A DNA stretch of 64,000 bases from Achromobacter xylosoxidans (GCF_002192695.1 NZ_MTLG01000075.1:372001-436000), one strand, 5' to 3'. Shown: positions 16,509 through 26,190, numbered from the stretch's first letter. Program-made: numbers and translations. The notes: generated from the letters alone by a model not told the origin.

Positions 16509-16611
16509 CGACAAGGATCGGGCGGCGCCGCCGGCGCGGCCCAAGGGGGGCGCCACCACAGCCTGCCGCGGCCGGTCCGGAAAGGACGCGCCGCCGCAGG
16601 CCTGCTGCGTT

Positions 16612-17382
16612 TCAGCCCCGGCCCACGAAGGGCATATTGGTCGCCATGATGGTCATGAACTGCACGTTGGCCTCCAGCGGCAGGCGCGCCATGGCGGCAA
16701 CCGCCTGCGCCACGTGCGCCACGTCCATGCGCGGCTCGACCTTGGTGCTGCCGTCGGCCTGCAGGATGCCCGCGGCCATGCGCTCGGTCATGTCGGTGGC
16801 GGCATTGCCGATGTCGATCTGGCCGCAAGCGATGTTGTAGGGCCGGCAATCCAGCGAAATCGACTTCGTCAGCCCGGTCACCGCATGCTTGGTGGCGGTG
16901 TAGGCGATGGAGAACGGGCGCGGCGCATGCGCCGAGATCGAACCGTTGTTGATGATGCGCCCGCCGCGCGGATTCTGCGCCTTCATCACGCGGATCGCGG
17001 CCTGCGCGCACAGGAACATGCCGGTCAGGTTGGTGTCGACCACCTCGCGCCACAGCGATACGGGCAACTCCTCGATCGGCATCGCCGGCGCGCCGCGGCC
17101 GGCATTGTTGAACAACACGTCCAGCCGGCCATATTCACGCTGCGCCGCATCGAAGAGTTCGCGCACGGCCTGCTCGTCGGACACATCCGTGGGCACCACC
17201 AGCGCCCTCACGCCGTCCTCGCCCGCCGCGGTGCGGGTCGCTTCCAGCGGTTCGCGGCGGCGGCCGGCCAACACGACCCGATAACCTTGCGCCAGGAATT
17301 CCAGCGCCACCGCGCGGCCTATGCCGGTGCCGGCGCCGGTGACCAGCGCCACGCGCGGATGTTCGATCTCGTTCGCTTGCAT
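16612..17382 (-). CDS. Short-chain dehydrogenase/reductase
   Basis: This NAD(P)-dependent oxidoreductase of 256 residues has the classical SDR layout: TGAGTGIG cofactor loop near residue 16, NNAG near residue 92, catalytic Ser in [11 protein letters not shown] and the YxxxK pair in AYTATKHA. The ATG at 17382 follows AAGGAG by 7 nt. The nucleotide-binding loop continues with [12 protein letters not shown], whose arginines suggest NADPH preference. The C-terminal stretch ([17 protein letters not shown]) is typical of SDRs annotated as 3-oxoacyl-reductase-like. The substrate cannot be told. It appears monocistronic. Confidence 0.88.
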   Translation of the reverse strand: MQANEIEHPRVALVTGAGTGIGRAVALEFLAQGYRVVLAGRRREPLEATRTAAGEDGVRALVVPTDVSDEQAVRELFDAAQREYGRLDVLFNNAGRGAPAMPIEELPVSLWREVVDTNLTGMFLCAQAAIRVMKAQNPRGGRIINNGSISAHAPRPFSIAYTATKHAVTGLTKSISLDCRPYNIACGQIDIGNAATDMTERMAAGILQADGSTKVEPRMDVAHVAQAVAAMARLPLEANVQFMTIMATNMPFVGRG

Positions 17383-17726
17383 CGGATTCTCCTTGTTATA
17401 GATCGGCGGAATGCTACCCGAATCGTTCCGGCCATGCTGCAAGCGAAGGTTCCAGCCGTGACACATTCGGACCGGTCACACGCAAGCAAAAATTACCCGG
17501 CATAGGCAGCCTGCCCACAGCGGGAAAAGATGCGCCGTTCGGCGGACGATCGCGCGCTGCGGATCCCAGGCCACGCCACTTTCCCGCGCATGCTCCACGC
17601 AGAAAAATCCTCCACGGCGCATGCCATAGGATCGACAATCCCGTGTTGATCCGTCACAAGTCTTTATATAATTCCTAGAAATTAGCTTATTACCAAAAAT
17701 CCAATAACACCCACGGAGCAGGTTAC
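17383..17726. other. Intergenic region upstream of tsdBA
   Basis: These 344 bp separate the SDR gene from tsdB. I see no supported coding frame. The last 90 bp are AT-rich compared with the surroundings and hold the likely tsdBA promoter. CACGGAGCAGG provides a ribosome-binding site just before the tsdB ATG. Confidence 0.5.
17646..17672 (+). promoter_or_regulatory. Candidate sigma-70 promoter of tsdBA
   Basis: TTGATC (17646-17651) and a perfect TATAAT (17667-17672) are separated by 15 bp, slightly short. The predicted start near 17679 gives a leader of about 48 nt before the tsdB ATG. Confidence 0.5.
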
Positions 17727-18428
17727 ATGACCCCACGGTCCCTACCCGCCGCGCTGATCCTGGGCGCGCTCTGCGCCTCGGCCGGGGCGCAAAGCGCGCC
17801 CGACGGCAAGCAGATCAGCACCCAGGGCGCCAACGGCGCGCCCGCCTGTATCACCTGCCACGGCGCCCGTGGCGAAGGCAATCCGGCCGCCGGTTTTCCG
17901 CAACTGGCCGGCATGGGCAGCGCCTATCTGGACGAACAGCTCGAAGCCATGGCCAACGGTTCGCGCGTCAGCCCGGTGATGGCCGCCACCGCCAAGGCGC
18001 TGGACCCGGCGCAACGCAAGGCCGTGGCGCAGTACTACGCGTCGCTGCCTTCGGCGCTGGATATCGACAAGCTCGCCGCCACCGCCATGCATCCGGCCCA
18101 GCCCGCCGACACCGGCGCCTGGCTGGCCACGCGCGGCGCCTGGGACAAGAACGTGCCCGCCTGCAACCAGTGCCACGGACCAGGCGGCATCGGCGTCGGC
18201 GCGAATTTCCCTGCCTTGGCGGGGCAGCCCGCCGCCTACATCGCAGGCCAATTGCGCGCCTGGCAGCAAGGGCAGCGTCCGCCGGGCCCGCTGGGCCTGA
18301 TGCCGGCCGTCGCCACCCGCCTCTCCAGCGCCGAGATCGACGCCGTGTCCGCCTATTACGCCGGCCTGCCCAAGGCCGCCGACCAGCTTGCCGCGCAAGC
18401 CAACACCGCCGCGGGAGCCCAGAAATGA
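17727..18428 (+). CDS. tsdB: Diheme c4-type cytochrome, TsdB-like
   Basis: This exported diheme cytochrome c has 233 residues. A signal peptide (about residues 1-21, ending SAGAQS) is followed by two similar cytochrome domains with heme sites CITCHG and CNQCHG and matching segments FPQLAGMGSAYLDEQLEAM and FPALAGQPAAYIAGQLRAW, the internal duplication of c4 cytochromes. Its stop overlaps the start of tsdA by 4 bp. In Pseudomonas stutzeri TsdB accepts electrons from thiosulfate dehydrogenase TsdA, so this is probably the electron acceptor for the next gene product. Confidence 0.87.
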   Translation: MTPRSLPAALILGALCASAGAQSAPDGKQISTQGANGAPACITCHGARGEGNPAAGFPQLAGMGSAYLDEQLEAMANGSRVSPVMAATAKALDPAQRKAVAQYYASLPSALDIDKLAATAMHPAQPADTGAWLATRGAWDKNVPACNQCHGPGGIGVGANFPALAGQPAAYIAGQLRAWQQGQRPPGPLGLMPAVATRLSSAEIDAVSAYYAGLPKAADQLAAQANTAAGAQK

Positions 18429-19342
18429 CCCCCACCAGCCTGCGCCTGCTGTCCGCCGCCTGTCTGTTCGCATCCGCCGCCACGTTTGCGGCCGAACCCC
18501 GCCCGTCCTTCACGCCGCCGTCCGCCGCGTCCATCCCCGACAACGATTTCGGCAAAGCCGTGCGCGAAGGCGAGCAGATCTTCCTGCACACCCCGCAGAA
18601 GGCGGCCAAGTTCGTCGGCAACAACCTGAACTGCGTCAGTTGCCACCTGGACGCCGGCCGACGGCCGGATTCCGCGCCAATGTGGGCGGCCTATGTGCTC
18701 TACCCCGCCTATCGCGCCAAGAATGGCCACGTCAACACCTTGGCCGAACGCCTGCAGGGGTGCTTCCGCTTCAGCATGAACGGCAAGGCGCCTGCCGCGG
18801 ACGATCCCACCCTGACCGCCTTGCAGACCTATATGTTCTGGCTGGCCAGCAAAGCGCCGACCGGCGTCGTGCTGGAAGGCCAGGGCTACCGCAAGCTGCC
18901 GCCGCCCGCCCAAAAAGCGGACTACGTGCGCGGCAGCGAGGTCTATGCGCAATATTGCGCCGTCTGCCACGGCGCCGAAGGCCAGGGCCAGAAAAACGGC
19001 AAGCACTGGGTGTTCCCGGCCCTGTGGGGCGCGGACTCCTTCAACTGGGGCGCGGGCATGCATCAGATCGGCAATGCCGCCGGCTTCATCAAGGCCAACA
19101 TGCCGCTTGGGCAGGGTGGCATGCTGAGCGACCAGGAAGCCTGGGACGTCGCCTATTTCATGAATGCGCACGAACGTCCGCAGGATCCGCGCTACACCGA
19201 GTCCGTCGCCGCGACCCGGGCCAAGTACCACGACTCCGACGATTCGCTGTACGGCATCGAGGTCAACGGCCATCTGCTGGGCAGCGACTCCCCGCCGGCC
19301 GGCGGCAGGCTGATCCAGGCGGCGGCCAAGGCTGGCGGCTGA
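18425..19342 (+). CDS. tsdA: Thiosulfate dehydrogenase TsdA
   Basis: TsdA is a periplasmic diheme enzyme that joins two thiosulfates to tetrathionate, or runs in reverse. The 305-residue protein has a signal peptide (ending TFAAEP) and the two heme motifs NCVSCH near residue 75 and CAVCHG near residue 180. It also has the family blocks QGCFRFSMNGKAP, YMFWLASKAPTG, FPALWGADSFNWGAGMHQI and FIKANMPLGQGGMLSDQEAWDVA. The ATG at 18425 overlaps the tsdB stop, so the two are translationally coupled. A 14-bp hairpin follows. An accessory sulfur-compound electron source is the likely role. Confidence 0.9.
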   Translation: MTPTSLRLLSAACLFASAATFAAEPRPSFTPPSAASIPDNDFGKAVREGEQIFLHTPQKAAKFVGNNLNCVSCHLDAGRRPDSAPMWAAYVLYPAYRAKNGHVNTLAERLQGCFRFSMNGKAPAADDPTLTALQTYMFWLASKAPTGVVLEGQGYRKLPPPAQKADYVRGSEVYAQYCAVCHGAEGQGQKNGKHWVFPALWGADSFNWGAGMHQIGNAAGFIKANMPLGQGGMLSDQEAWDVAYFMNAHERPQDPRYTESVAATRAKYHDSDDSLYGIEVNGHLLGSDSPPAGGRLIQAAAKAGG

Positions 19343-19356
19343 AACCGGGAGGCGCG

Positions 19357-19410
19357 AATCACGCGGCCGGCCTGCGGGTTCCCCCCTGCCCGGCCGCGTG
19401 ATTTGTTATT
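19357..19410 (+). terminator. Terminator between tsdA and gmk
   Basis: A perfect 14-bp stem pairs AATCACGCGGCCGG (19357-19370) with its complement (19390-19403), followed by the T-rich TTGTTATTCTT. It should stop tsdBA transcription about 40 bp before gmk. Confidence 0.75.
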
Positions 19411-19444
19411 CTTCGTGTCTCAGTATCAAACGCCTGCCACATTC

Positions 19445-20077
19445 ATGTCCGCCAATCCCGGAAACGTCTTCATGGTCGTCGCGCCCAGCGGCGCCGGCAA
19501 GTCCAGTCTGGTCAAGGCCTTGCTCCAGCAAGACCCCTCCATCCTGCTCTCCATTTCCTGCACCACCCGCGCGCCCCGCCCCGGCGAGGAAGACGGCCGC
19601 GAGTACCGCTTCGTGTCCACCGACGAGTTCAAGCTCCTGCGCGAAGGCAACAACCTGCTGGAATGGGCGGAAGTGCACGGCAATTTCTACGGCACGCCCC
19701 GAGACCGCATCGACGAAGCCACCCGCGCCGGCCGCGACGTGCTGCTGGAAATCGACTGGCAAGGCGCGCGCCAGGTGAAGCAGCGTTTCCCCGGCGCGAT
19801 CGGCGTATTCGTGCTGCCGCCTTCCATCGACGAACTCGAGAGCCGGCTCAAGGCGCGCGGCCAGGATGCGCCCCAGGTGATCGCGCGCCGCCTGATGGCC
19901 GCGGGCGGCGAAATCGCCCACGCGCCTGAATGCGAATATGTTATTATTAATCAAGAATTTAGCGTGGCCTTGTCGGAATTGACTCAAATAGTCAGCGCCG
20001 CGCGGCTGCGCTTTTCGTCTCAGGCCGCCCGCCACAGCCAGTTGTTCTCGCAGCTGGGCATCCCGGCCGAGCACTGA
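19445..20077 (+). CDS. gmk: Guanylate kinase
   Basis: Guanylate kinase phosphorylates GMP to GDP with ATP, an essential step in guanine nucleotide supply. The 210-residue protein has the P-loop [15 protein letters not shown] near its start, the GMP-binding [18 protein letters not shown] segment, FYGTPRD and [12 protein letters not shown]. The ATG at 19445 ([16 protein letters not shown]) is preferred over a frame extension 14 codons upstream. It begins the gmk-rpoZ-spoT group, a common arrangement in proteobacteria linking GTP supply with (p)ppGpp metabolism. Confidence 0.96.
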   Translation: MSANPGNVFMVVAPSGAGKSSLVKALLQQDPSILLSISCTTRAPRPGEEDGREYRFVSTDEFKLLREGNNLLEWAEVHGNFYGTPRDRIDEATRAGRDVLLEIDWQGARQVKQRFPGAIGVFVLPPSIDELESRLKARGQDAPQVIARRLMAAGGEIAHAPECEYVIINQEFSVALSELTQIVSAARLRFSSQAARHSQLFSQLGIPAEH

Positions 20078-20121
20078 GCCGAACGCATTCTCCCTATCCT
20101 CCATCAGCACCAGGTGTCCTA

Positions 20122-20325
20122 ATGGCTCGCATTACCGTCGAAGACTGTCTGAATCAAATCCCCAATCGTTTCAAGCTCACGCTGGCCGCGACCTACCGCG
20201 CCCGCGAGTTGGCGCAAGGCCATGCCCCGCGCCTGGACAGCAAAGACAAGCCCACGGTCACTGCCCTGCGCGAAATCGCGGGCGGCCTCACCGGCGTGGA
20301 AATGCTGCGTAAAGTACCCACCTGA
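20122..20325 (+). CDS. rpoZ: RNA polymerase omega subunit
   Basis: Omega is the small subunit that helps assemble RNA polymerase and forms part of a (p)ppGpp-binding site with beta-prime. The 67-residue protein starts [20 protein letters not shown] and contains [12 protein letters not shown], both hallmarks of proteobacterial omega. Its length is as expected for this group. It sits 44 bp after gmk and 21 bp before spoT on the same strand, consistent with one operon. Confidence 0.96.
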   Translation: MARITVEDCLNQIPNRFKLTLAATYRARELAQGHAPRLDSKDKPTVTALREIAGGLTGVEMLRKVPT

Positions 20326-20346
20326 TCGTTTCCGGGGGCGGCAAGC

Positions 20347-22644
20347 ATGGCTTTTCCCGGGCTGAAGTACGCTTCATCAGGTCTGCTTGCCGCACTGCGT
20401 GCCGGCTCCCGTCTCGGGCGCCGCACGGGCAAGAAAGACAAGACTCCCCCCACGCCACCGTCCGTCGCCGCGCAAGAAGCGGCGGACGCGACCGCCTCGC
20501 CGGTCGCTTCGCTGGCGCCGCTGACCGAAATCATCGGCAGCTATCTCGACAAGAAAGACGTAGAGCGCGTGCGCGAGGCCTATCGCTTCGCGGACCAGGC
20601 GCACCTGGGCCAGTTCCGCGCCAGCGGCTCGCCCTACATCTCTCACCCCATCGCCGTCACGGAAATCTGCGCAGGCTGGAAGCTGGACGTCAACGCGTTG
20701 TCCGCCGCCCTGCTGCACGACGTGATGGAAGACCAGGGCATCGCCAAGCACGAACTGGCCGAAAAATTCGGCCCTGAAGTCGCCGAACTGGTCGATGGCC
20801 TGTCCAAGCTGGACCGCCTGGACTTCGCCACCAAGGCCGAACAACAGGCCGAGAGCTTCCGCAAGATGCTGTTGGCGATGGCGCGCGACGTGCGCGTCAT
20901 CCTCATCAAGCTGGCCGACCGCCTGCACAACATGCGCACGCTGGACGCGGTCAATCCGGAAAAGCGCCGCCGCATCGCGCGCGAAACGCTGGACATCTAT
21001 GCGCCCATCGCCCATCGCCTGGGCCTGAACCTGCTGTTCCGCGAACTGCAGGACCTGTGCTTCGCGGCGATGTACCCGAACCGCTACCAGGTGCTGTACA
21101 AGGCCGTGCTGGCCGCGCGCGGCAACCGCCGCGAAGTCATCACCAAGATCGCCGATTCGGTGCGGGCCTCGCTGCCCGCGGCCGGCATCGAAGCCGAAGT
21201 CACCGGCCGCGAAAAGACGCTCTACGGCATCTACCGCAAGATGGTCGACCAGAAGAAGTCGTTTTCCGACGTCCTGGACATCTACGGTTTTCGCGTCATC
21301 GTGCACACCCTGCCTGAGTGCTACCTGGCGCTGGGCACGCTGCACCAGCTCTACCGGCCCGTGCCCGGCAAGTTCAAGGACTACATCGCCATTCCCAAGG
21401 TGAACGGCTACCAGTCCCTGCACACGACCCTGGTCGGCCCCTACGGCACGCCCGTGGAATTCCAGTTCCGCACCCGCGACATGCATCACGTGGCCGAAGA
21501 AGGCGTGGCCTCGCACTGGCTCTACAAGGGCGCCGACCTGACGCTCAACGACCTGCAGAAACGCACCCATCAATGGCTGCAATCGCTGCTGGACATCCAG
21601 AGCCAGACGGGCGATTCCGGCGAGTTCCTGGAACACGTCAAGGTCGACCTGTTCCCCGACGCGGTCTATGTGTTCACGCCGCGCGGCAAGATCATATCGC
21701 TGCCCCGCGGCGCCACGCCGGTGGACTTCGCCTACGCGATCCACACCGACATCGGCAACCAGGCGGTGGCCGCCAAGGTCAACGGCGAGTTCGTGCCCCT
21801 GCGCACCGAAATGAACAGCGGCGACACGGTGGAAATCGTCACCTCGCCCGCCTCCCGTCCGAACGCGCAGTGGCTCAACTACGTGCGCACCGGGCGCGCG
21901 CGCTCCGAGATCCGCCACTACCTGCGCACGGTCAAGTACGAAGAGTCAGTGGCCTTCGGCGAACGCCTGCTGGGCCAGGCCCTGCAGGAACTGCACATGC
22001 CCCTGCCCGCCACCGACGACCCGGCCTGGCAGAAGCTGGCGCGCAGCACCGGCGCCAGTTCGCGCGAGGAAATCCTGGCCGACATCGGCCTGGGCAAGCG
22101 CCTGGCCGCCGTGGTGGCGCGCCGCTTCGCGCCCGAGCACCAGTTGGTGGCGACCACGGCAGCGGCCGTGGACGAACTGACCTCGGCGCGCAGCGCCCCC
22201 ATCCTGATCCAGGGCAATGAAGGCCAGGCCGTGCAGTTGGCGCCTTGCTGCGGCCCGCTTCCGGGCGACCCCATCATCGCCGGCATGCGCATGGGACACG
22301 GACTGGTGGTGCATACCTCCGACTGCCCGGTGGCCATGCGCCAGCGCCTGCGCGAGCCGGAACGCTGGATCAACGTCGCCTGGGACCCCAACAACACCGC
22401 CAAGCACCTGGCCACGCGCCTGGACATCGTCACGCGCAACGAGCGCGGCGTGCTGGGACGGCTGGCGGCGGAGGTCACGGCGGCTGACGCCAACATCGTG
22501 CACGTCACCATGCACGACGACGCGGTCGCCACGGTGTCGCTGCATCTCACGATCCAGGTCGACAGCCGCAAGCACCTGGCGCAGGTCATCCGCGCCATCC
22601 GCCACGTGCCGCAGGTGCAGAAAATCGTGCGCGTGAAGGGTTGA
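20347..22644 (+). CDS. spoT: Bifunctional (p)ppGpp synthetase/hydrolase (SpoT/Rsh)
   Basis: This 765-residue alarmone enzyme controls the stringent response. The order is an HD hydrolase domain with His100 and the HDVMED motif near residue 124, a synthetase domain (GREKTLYGIYRKMVDQKKSF, DIYGFRVIV), a TGS domain (about 455-515, VFTPRGKIISLPRGATPVDFAY), a helical/zinc-finger region (LAPCCGPLPGDPI) and a C-terminal ACT domain. The intact HD motif indicates that hydrolysis is retained, as in SpoT and unlike RelA. It ends the gmk-rpoZ-spoT operon and is followed by a 13-bp hairpin. Confidence 0.95.
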   Translation: MAFPGLKYASSGLLAALRAGSRLGRRTGKKDKTPPTPPSVAAQEAADATASPVASLAPLTEIIGSYLDKKDVERVREAYRFADQAHLGQFRASGSPYISHPIAVTEICAGWKLDVNALSAALLHDVMEDQGIAKHELAEKFGPEVAELVDGLSKLDRLDFATKAEQQAESFRKMLLAMARDVRVILIKLADRLHNMRTLDAVNPEKRRRIARETLDIYAPIAHRLGLNLLFRELQDLCFAAMYPNRYQVLYKAVLAARGNRREVITKIADSVRASLPAAGIEAEVTGREKTLYGIYRKMVDQKKSFSDVLDIYGFRVIVHTLPECYLALGTLHQLYRPVPGKFKDYIAIPKVNGYQSLHTTLVGPYGTPVEFQFRTRDMHHVAEEGVASHWLYKGADLTLNDLQKRTHQWLQSLLDIQSQTGDSGEFLEHVKVDLFPDAVYVFTPRGKIISLPRGATPVDFAYAIHTDIGNQAVAAKVNGEFVPLRTEMNSGDTVEIVTSPASRPNAQWLNYVRTGRARSEIRHYLRTVKYEESVAFGERLLGQALQELHMPLPATDDPAWQKLARSTGASSREEILADIGLGKRLAAVVARRFAPEHQLVATTAAAVDELTSARSAPILIQGNEGQAVQLAPCCGPLPGDPIIAGMRMGHGLVVHTSDCPVAMRQRLREPERWINVAWDPNNTAKHLATRLDIVTRNERGVLGRLAAEVTAADANIVHVTMHDDAVATVSLHLTIQVDSRKHLAQVIRAIRHVPQVQKIVRVKG

Positions 22645-22653
22645 GCAGTTCTT

Positions 22654-22685
22654 CAGTGCAGGGCTGAAACGCCAGCCCTGCACTG
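22654..22685. terminator. Hairpin between spoT and glnQ
   Basis: CAGTGCAGGGCTG and its exact complement form a 13-bp stem with a 6-nt loop in the 47-bp gap between convergent spoT and the ABC gene. Neither side has a T tract, so it probably acts as a shared 3'-end barrier. Confidence 0.55.
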
Positions 22686-22691
22686 CCCTCG

Positions 22692-23420
22692 TCAGGTCAC
22701 GTGTTGCAGGAAGTCCTTGAGCCGCTGGCTGGGCGGATTGCTCAGCAATTCGCCCGGCGGGCCATCATGGGCGATCTTGCCGGCGTCGATGAAAATCAGG
22801 CGGCTGCCCACCTTGCGCGCGAACTCCATCTCGTGCGTGACCACCACCATGGTCATGCCCTCCTCGGCCAGGTCGCGCATGACCTTGAGCACCTCGTGGC
22901 GCAGCTCCGGATCCAGCGCCGAAGTCGGCTCATCGAACAGCATCAGCTTGGGCTTGATGGCCAGCGCCCGGGCGATCGCCACGCGCTGCTGCTGGCCACC
23001 GGACAGCTCCGAAGGATAGTGGTTCATGCGCTCGGCCAGGCCGACCTTGGCCAGCAGGCTTTCGGCCAGCTCGCGCGCCTCGGCGCGGCTCTGGCCGCGC
23101 GTATGCAAGGGCCCGAACATGACGTTTTCCAGCGCGGTCATCTGCGGGAACAGGTTGAACTGCTGGAACACCATGCCCGCTTCGCGCCGGATCTCGCGCA
23201 CTTGCGCCGCCCCGCCGTTCACGCTCAGGCCGTCCACGAGCAAATCGCCGCCATTGATGGTTTCCAGCACGTTGATGCAGCGCAGAAAGGTGGACTTGCC
23301 GGAGCCCGACGGCCCTACCACCACCACGACCTCGCCCGCGTCGATGTTCAGCGAAATATCGTTGAGCACCATGGACTCGCCGAAGTTCTTGGTGACGTTG
23401 TGGAATTCAACCATGCTCAT
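22692..23420 (-). CDS. glnQ: Glutamine-type polar amino acid ABC transporter, ATPase
   Basis: This cytoplasmic ATPase has 242 residues and powers amino acid uptake. It has Walker [10 protein letters not shown] near residue 36, the Q-loop [12 protein letters not shown], the signature [15 protein letters not shown], Walker B KLMLFDEP and the switch VVVTHEM. The sequence is typical of GlnQ/HisP-class ATPases. Its ATG overlaps the permease stop by 4 bp, so translation is coupled. With the genes at 23417-24073 and 24217-24969 it forms a complete glnHPQ set. Confidence 0.92.
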   Translation of the reverse strand: MSMVEFHNVTKNFGESMVLNDISLNIDAGEVVVVVGPSGSGKSTFLRCINVLETINGGDLLVDGLSVNGGAAQVREIRREAGMVFQQFNLFPQMTALENVMFGPLHTRGQSRAEARELAESLLAKVGLAERMNHYPSELSGGQQQRVAIARALAIKPKLMLFDEPTSALDPELRHEVLKVMRDLAEEGMTMVVVTHEMEFARKVGSRLIFIDAGKIAHDGPPGELLSNPPSQRLKDFLQHVT

Positions 23421-24073
23421 AATATGCGCATCCTTCTTTCAATCAGATGCAGGCCCAGCGCCATGAGGCCGGTCAGGATCAGGTAAACGATCGCGACCGC
23501 GGACCAGATCTCGACCGCGCGGAAGTTGCTGGCCATGATCTCCTGCCCTTGCCGGGTCAGCTCGGCCACGCCGATCACGATGAAGAGCGAGGAATCCTTC
23601 AGGCTGATGATGCACTGGTTGCCCAGCGGCGGAATCATGCGGCGAAACGCCACCGGCCCGATGATGTGGAAGAGGATCTTGTGAAACGGCAGCCCCATGG
23701 CCTGGCCGGCTTCCTTCAGGCCCTTGTGCACGGACAGCAGCGCGCCGCGCACGATCTCGGAAATGTAGGCCCCCGAGTTGATGATGAGCGTGACGATCGC
23801 GGCCCATTCCGCATCCACCCGAATGTTCGCCAGCAAGGGCAAGGCGAAATAGATGAACATCACCTGCACCACGATGGGCGTGCCGCGGATGACCGCGACA
23901 TAGACCTGCGCGATGGCCGACAGGATAGGATGCCCGTAGGCCCGTGTCACGCCGGACAGCGCGCCCAGCAGGAAACCGCCGAACAGCCCCCAGAACGTGA
24001 TCTTGATGGTCATCAGCGTACCCTCAAGCAGATTGGGTAGCGCGTCCCTGATTACAGTCCAGTCAAACTCCAC
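23417..24073 (-). CDS. glnP: Polar amino acid ABC transporter permease
   Basis: This inner-membrane permease of 218 residues belongs to the HisM/GlnP family. It opens [26 protein letters not shown], the usual family start, then has about five membrane helices and the ATPase-contacting EAA-type loop around [18 protein letters not shown]. Family members act as homodimers in glutamine or basic amino acid importers. It lies between the binding-protein gene (143 bp upstream) and the ATPase gene (4-bp overlap). Confidence 0.92.
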   Translation of the reverse strand: MEFDWTVIRDALPNLLEGTLMTIKITFWGLFGGFLLGALSGVTRAYGHPILSAIAQVYVAVIRGTPIVVQVMFIYFALPLLANIRVDAEWAAIVTLIINSGAYISEIVRGALLSVHKGLKEAGQAMGLPFHKILFHIIGPVAFRRMIPPLGNQCIISLKDSSLFIVIGVAELTRQGQEIMASNFRAVEIWSAVAIVYLILTGLMALGLHLIERRMRIL

Positions 24074-24216
24074 GATGTACCCCCTATGGCGCGGCGCCGT
24101 GCCGGAGCACGGCGTGAGCGGCGCGGGACCGCCCGCCGGACTGCGGCCTGGCGGCCGGCGTCAGCCGGCGCGGGCCGATGCCGGGCGGTCCCGGTATGCA
24201 AAGCGAACCCGGATGC

Positions 24217-24969
24217 TCAGGGCTTCTTGCCGAACCACTTGGTGTAGATGGCGTCGTACTGGCCGTTGGCCTTCAGCGTAGCCAGGGCCTTGTTCACCTG
24301 CGGCACCAGATCGCTGCCCTTGGGGAAGGCGATGCCGTAGAAGTCGCCGCTCTTGACCGAGCCCACCACCTTCACGCGGCCCTTGCCCGCAGTGTTGGCG
24401 TAGTACTGCACATTGGGCGTGTCATGCACCGCTGCGTCCACGCGCCCCGTGGCCAATTCCAGATAGGCATTGTCGATGTTCGGGAACAGCTTGAGCTTGG
24501 CGTCCGGCACCTGGGCCTTCAGGAAGTCCACCGTGGCGGTGCCGGTCTTGACCGCGACCGTCTTGCCGGCCAGGGACTTGGCGTCCTTGATGTCCGTGTT
24601 CTTTTCGCCGACCAGGATGGCCAGGCCGCTTTCGTAGTAAGGATCGGAGAAGTCGATGACCTTCTTGCGGTCATCGCGGATCGTGATGCCGGCCAGCGCC
24701 GCGTCGATGTTCTTGGTCTGCAGGCCCGGGATGATGCCCGCGAAGTCCATGGGCTGCAGCTTGTACTTGAGGTTGAGTTCCTTGGCGATGGCCGCCCAGA
24801 GATCCACGTCGAAGCCCACATAGGTATTACCCTGCTTGAACTCGAACGGCACGAAAGCGGTATCGGTGGCCACCACCAATTCCTTGCCTTGGGCATGGGC
24901 GGCTGAGGCAGCGCCGAACATGGCCACGGACAGGCCGACCAGCGCGGCGGCGACTTTGCGTTTGATCAT
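24217..24969 (-). CDS. glnH: Glutamine-type ABC transporter binding protein
   Basis: This periplasmic amino acid binding protein of 250 residues starts from the ATG at 24969, which is preceded by AGGAGAG. It has a signal peptide ([20 protein letters not shown], cut near AHAQ). The mature part starts [17 protein letters not shown], with [16 protein letters not shown] and the ligand-contacting segment [20 protein letters not shown]. These motifs are shared with GlnH, but specificity within polar amino acids is not fixed by sequence alone. The 143-bp GC-rich gap before glnP can form hairpins, which may raise binding-protein over permease expression. Confidence 0.88.
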   Translation of the reverse strand: MIKRKVAAALVGLSVAMFGAASAAHAQGKELVVATDTAFVPFEFKQGNTYVGFDVDLWAAIAKELNLKYKLQPMDFAGIIPGLQTKNIDAALAGITIRDDRKKVIDFSDPYYESGLAILVGEKNTDIKDAKSLAGKTVAVKTGTATVDFLKAQVPDAKLKLFPNIDNAYLELATGRVDAAVHDTPNVQYYANTAGKGRVKVVGSVKSGDFYGIAFPKGSDLVPQVNKALATLKANGQYDAIYTKWFGKKP

Positions 24970-25106
24970 GAAACTCTCCTCTTGGGGACCAGTCGGCACC
25001 CCGGGGTTGTTGTAGGGGCATGATTCCTGGGCCGCGCCGGGGTCTCCGGCTCAGCTTACCGACGATCTTAACGCATACGTCCCCACCCGGCAGCGGCCGG
25101 AAAATT

Positions 25107-25112
25107 TACAAT
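25107..25112 (+). promoter_or_regulatory. Possible -10 box of the C45-type gene
   Basis: TACAAT lies 24 bp before the ATG at 25137, in a short AT-rich patch. No strong -35 hexamer is visible. Predicted leader of about 18 nt containing CGGAGG. Confidence 0.35.
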
Positions 25113-25136
25113 CCGCATGACACCCGGAGGATTCCC

Positions 25137-26171
25137 ATGGCCTACAAATATGTGCGCATTGCCGGAAACCGGCGTCAGACCGGCCTCGCGCTGGGCAAGC
25201 TGGCGCGGCCCCTGATGGCCACCTATCTGGACCAGAGCCGCACCTGGGACGCGCTGCGGCCATGGCGCGGCCACGCCTTCCTGGACGAACTGGCGCAGCA
25301 GGCGCAAGCCGCGCTGCCGGCCGTCTGGGAAGAACTGGAAGGCCTGGCCGAAGGGCTGCACATGCCCATCGAGGACGTACTGCTATGGAACTGCCGCGGC
25401 GACCTGCTGCACAGCACCACCGACGGCTGCACGTCCGTCGCCTTGAAGGCCGCGGACGGCACGCGCTGGATCGCGCACAACGAGGACGGCGACCCCTACC
25501 TGCGCGGCCGCTGCCATCTGGTCGACGTGGCGCTGGAAGACGCCCCTGGCTACCTCAGCTTCTACTATCCCGGCTCCCTGCCCGGCCACACTTTCGGCGC
25601 CAACCGCGCCGGGCTGGTGCAGACCATCAACAATCTGCGCATCCGGCAACGGCATCCCGGCGTGCCGCGCATGCTGATGGCGCGCGCCGTGCTCGATTGC
25701 GCCACACTGGACGAGGCCGTCGCGCAGCTGCTGGACCTGCCGCACTCCGGCGGCTTCCACCATACCCTGGGCGCCGCCGGCGACCCGCGCCTGCTCAGCG
25801 CCGAAGTCGCGCCGGGCGAGGTTTCCATCCAGGAGGTCGGCACGCGCTACGGCCACGCCAATCACATGGTGCATGCCGACATGGGGGGCGTGGCGCAGAT
25901 CGTCACGGACTCGTCGCGCGCGCGCCAGAACCGCATCGAAGGCATCGTGGACGGCTGGTCCGCCGGCTCTGGCCGCGACGACCTGATTGCCGCCTTGCAC
26001 GACACCACAGGCGAGCTGCCGATACTGCGCACCGCGGCGGACGACCCCGATGAGGAAAACACGCTGGCGACCGCCGTCTTCGAGATAGGCGCTAGCGAAG
26101 TGACCTTGCGGGTCTATGACCGCAAACCCAAGGCAGACATCGTGCTGGACGTGATGTCGGACACGGAATAG
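25137..26171 (+). CDS. C45-family autoproteolytic acyltransferase/hydrolase
   Basis: This 344-residue Ntn-type protein resembles the family of isopenicillin N acyltransferase (peptidase C45). Bacterial members mostly have unknown amide substrates. The likely nucleophile is Cys98 in TTDGCTSVAL, freed by self-cleavage after Gly97. Other family features are WIAHNEDGDPYLRG and LPGHTFGANRAGLVQTINNL. No signal peptide is seen, so it should be cytoplasmic. The ATG at 25137 follows CGGAGG. It is divergent from glnH and convergent with the 5-oxoprolinase gene. A role in cleaving N-acyl or gamma-glutamyl-like amides is only a guess from context. Confidence 0.82.
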   Translation: MAYKYVRIAGNRRQTGLALGKLARPLMATYLDQSRTWDALRPWRGHAFLDELAQQAQAALPAVWEELEGLAEGLHMPIEDVLLWNCRGDLLHSTTDGCTSVALKAADGTRWIAHNEDGDPYLRGRCHLVDVALEDAPGYLSFYYPGSLPGHTFGANRAGLVQTINNLRIRQRHPGVPRMLMARAVLDCATLDEAVAQLLDLPHSGGFHHTLGAAGDPRLLSAEVAPGEVSIQEVGTRYGHANHMVHADMGGVAQIVTDSSRARQNRIEGIVDGWSAGSGRDDLIAALHDTTGELPILRTAADDPDEENTLATAVFEIGASEVTLRVYDRKPKADIVLDVMSDTE

Positions 26172-26190
26172 CAAGCCCGTACCAGCAAAG

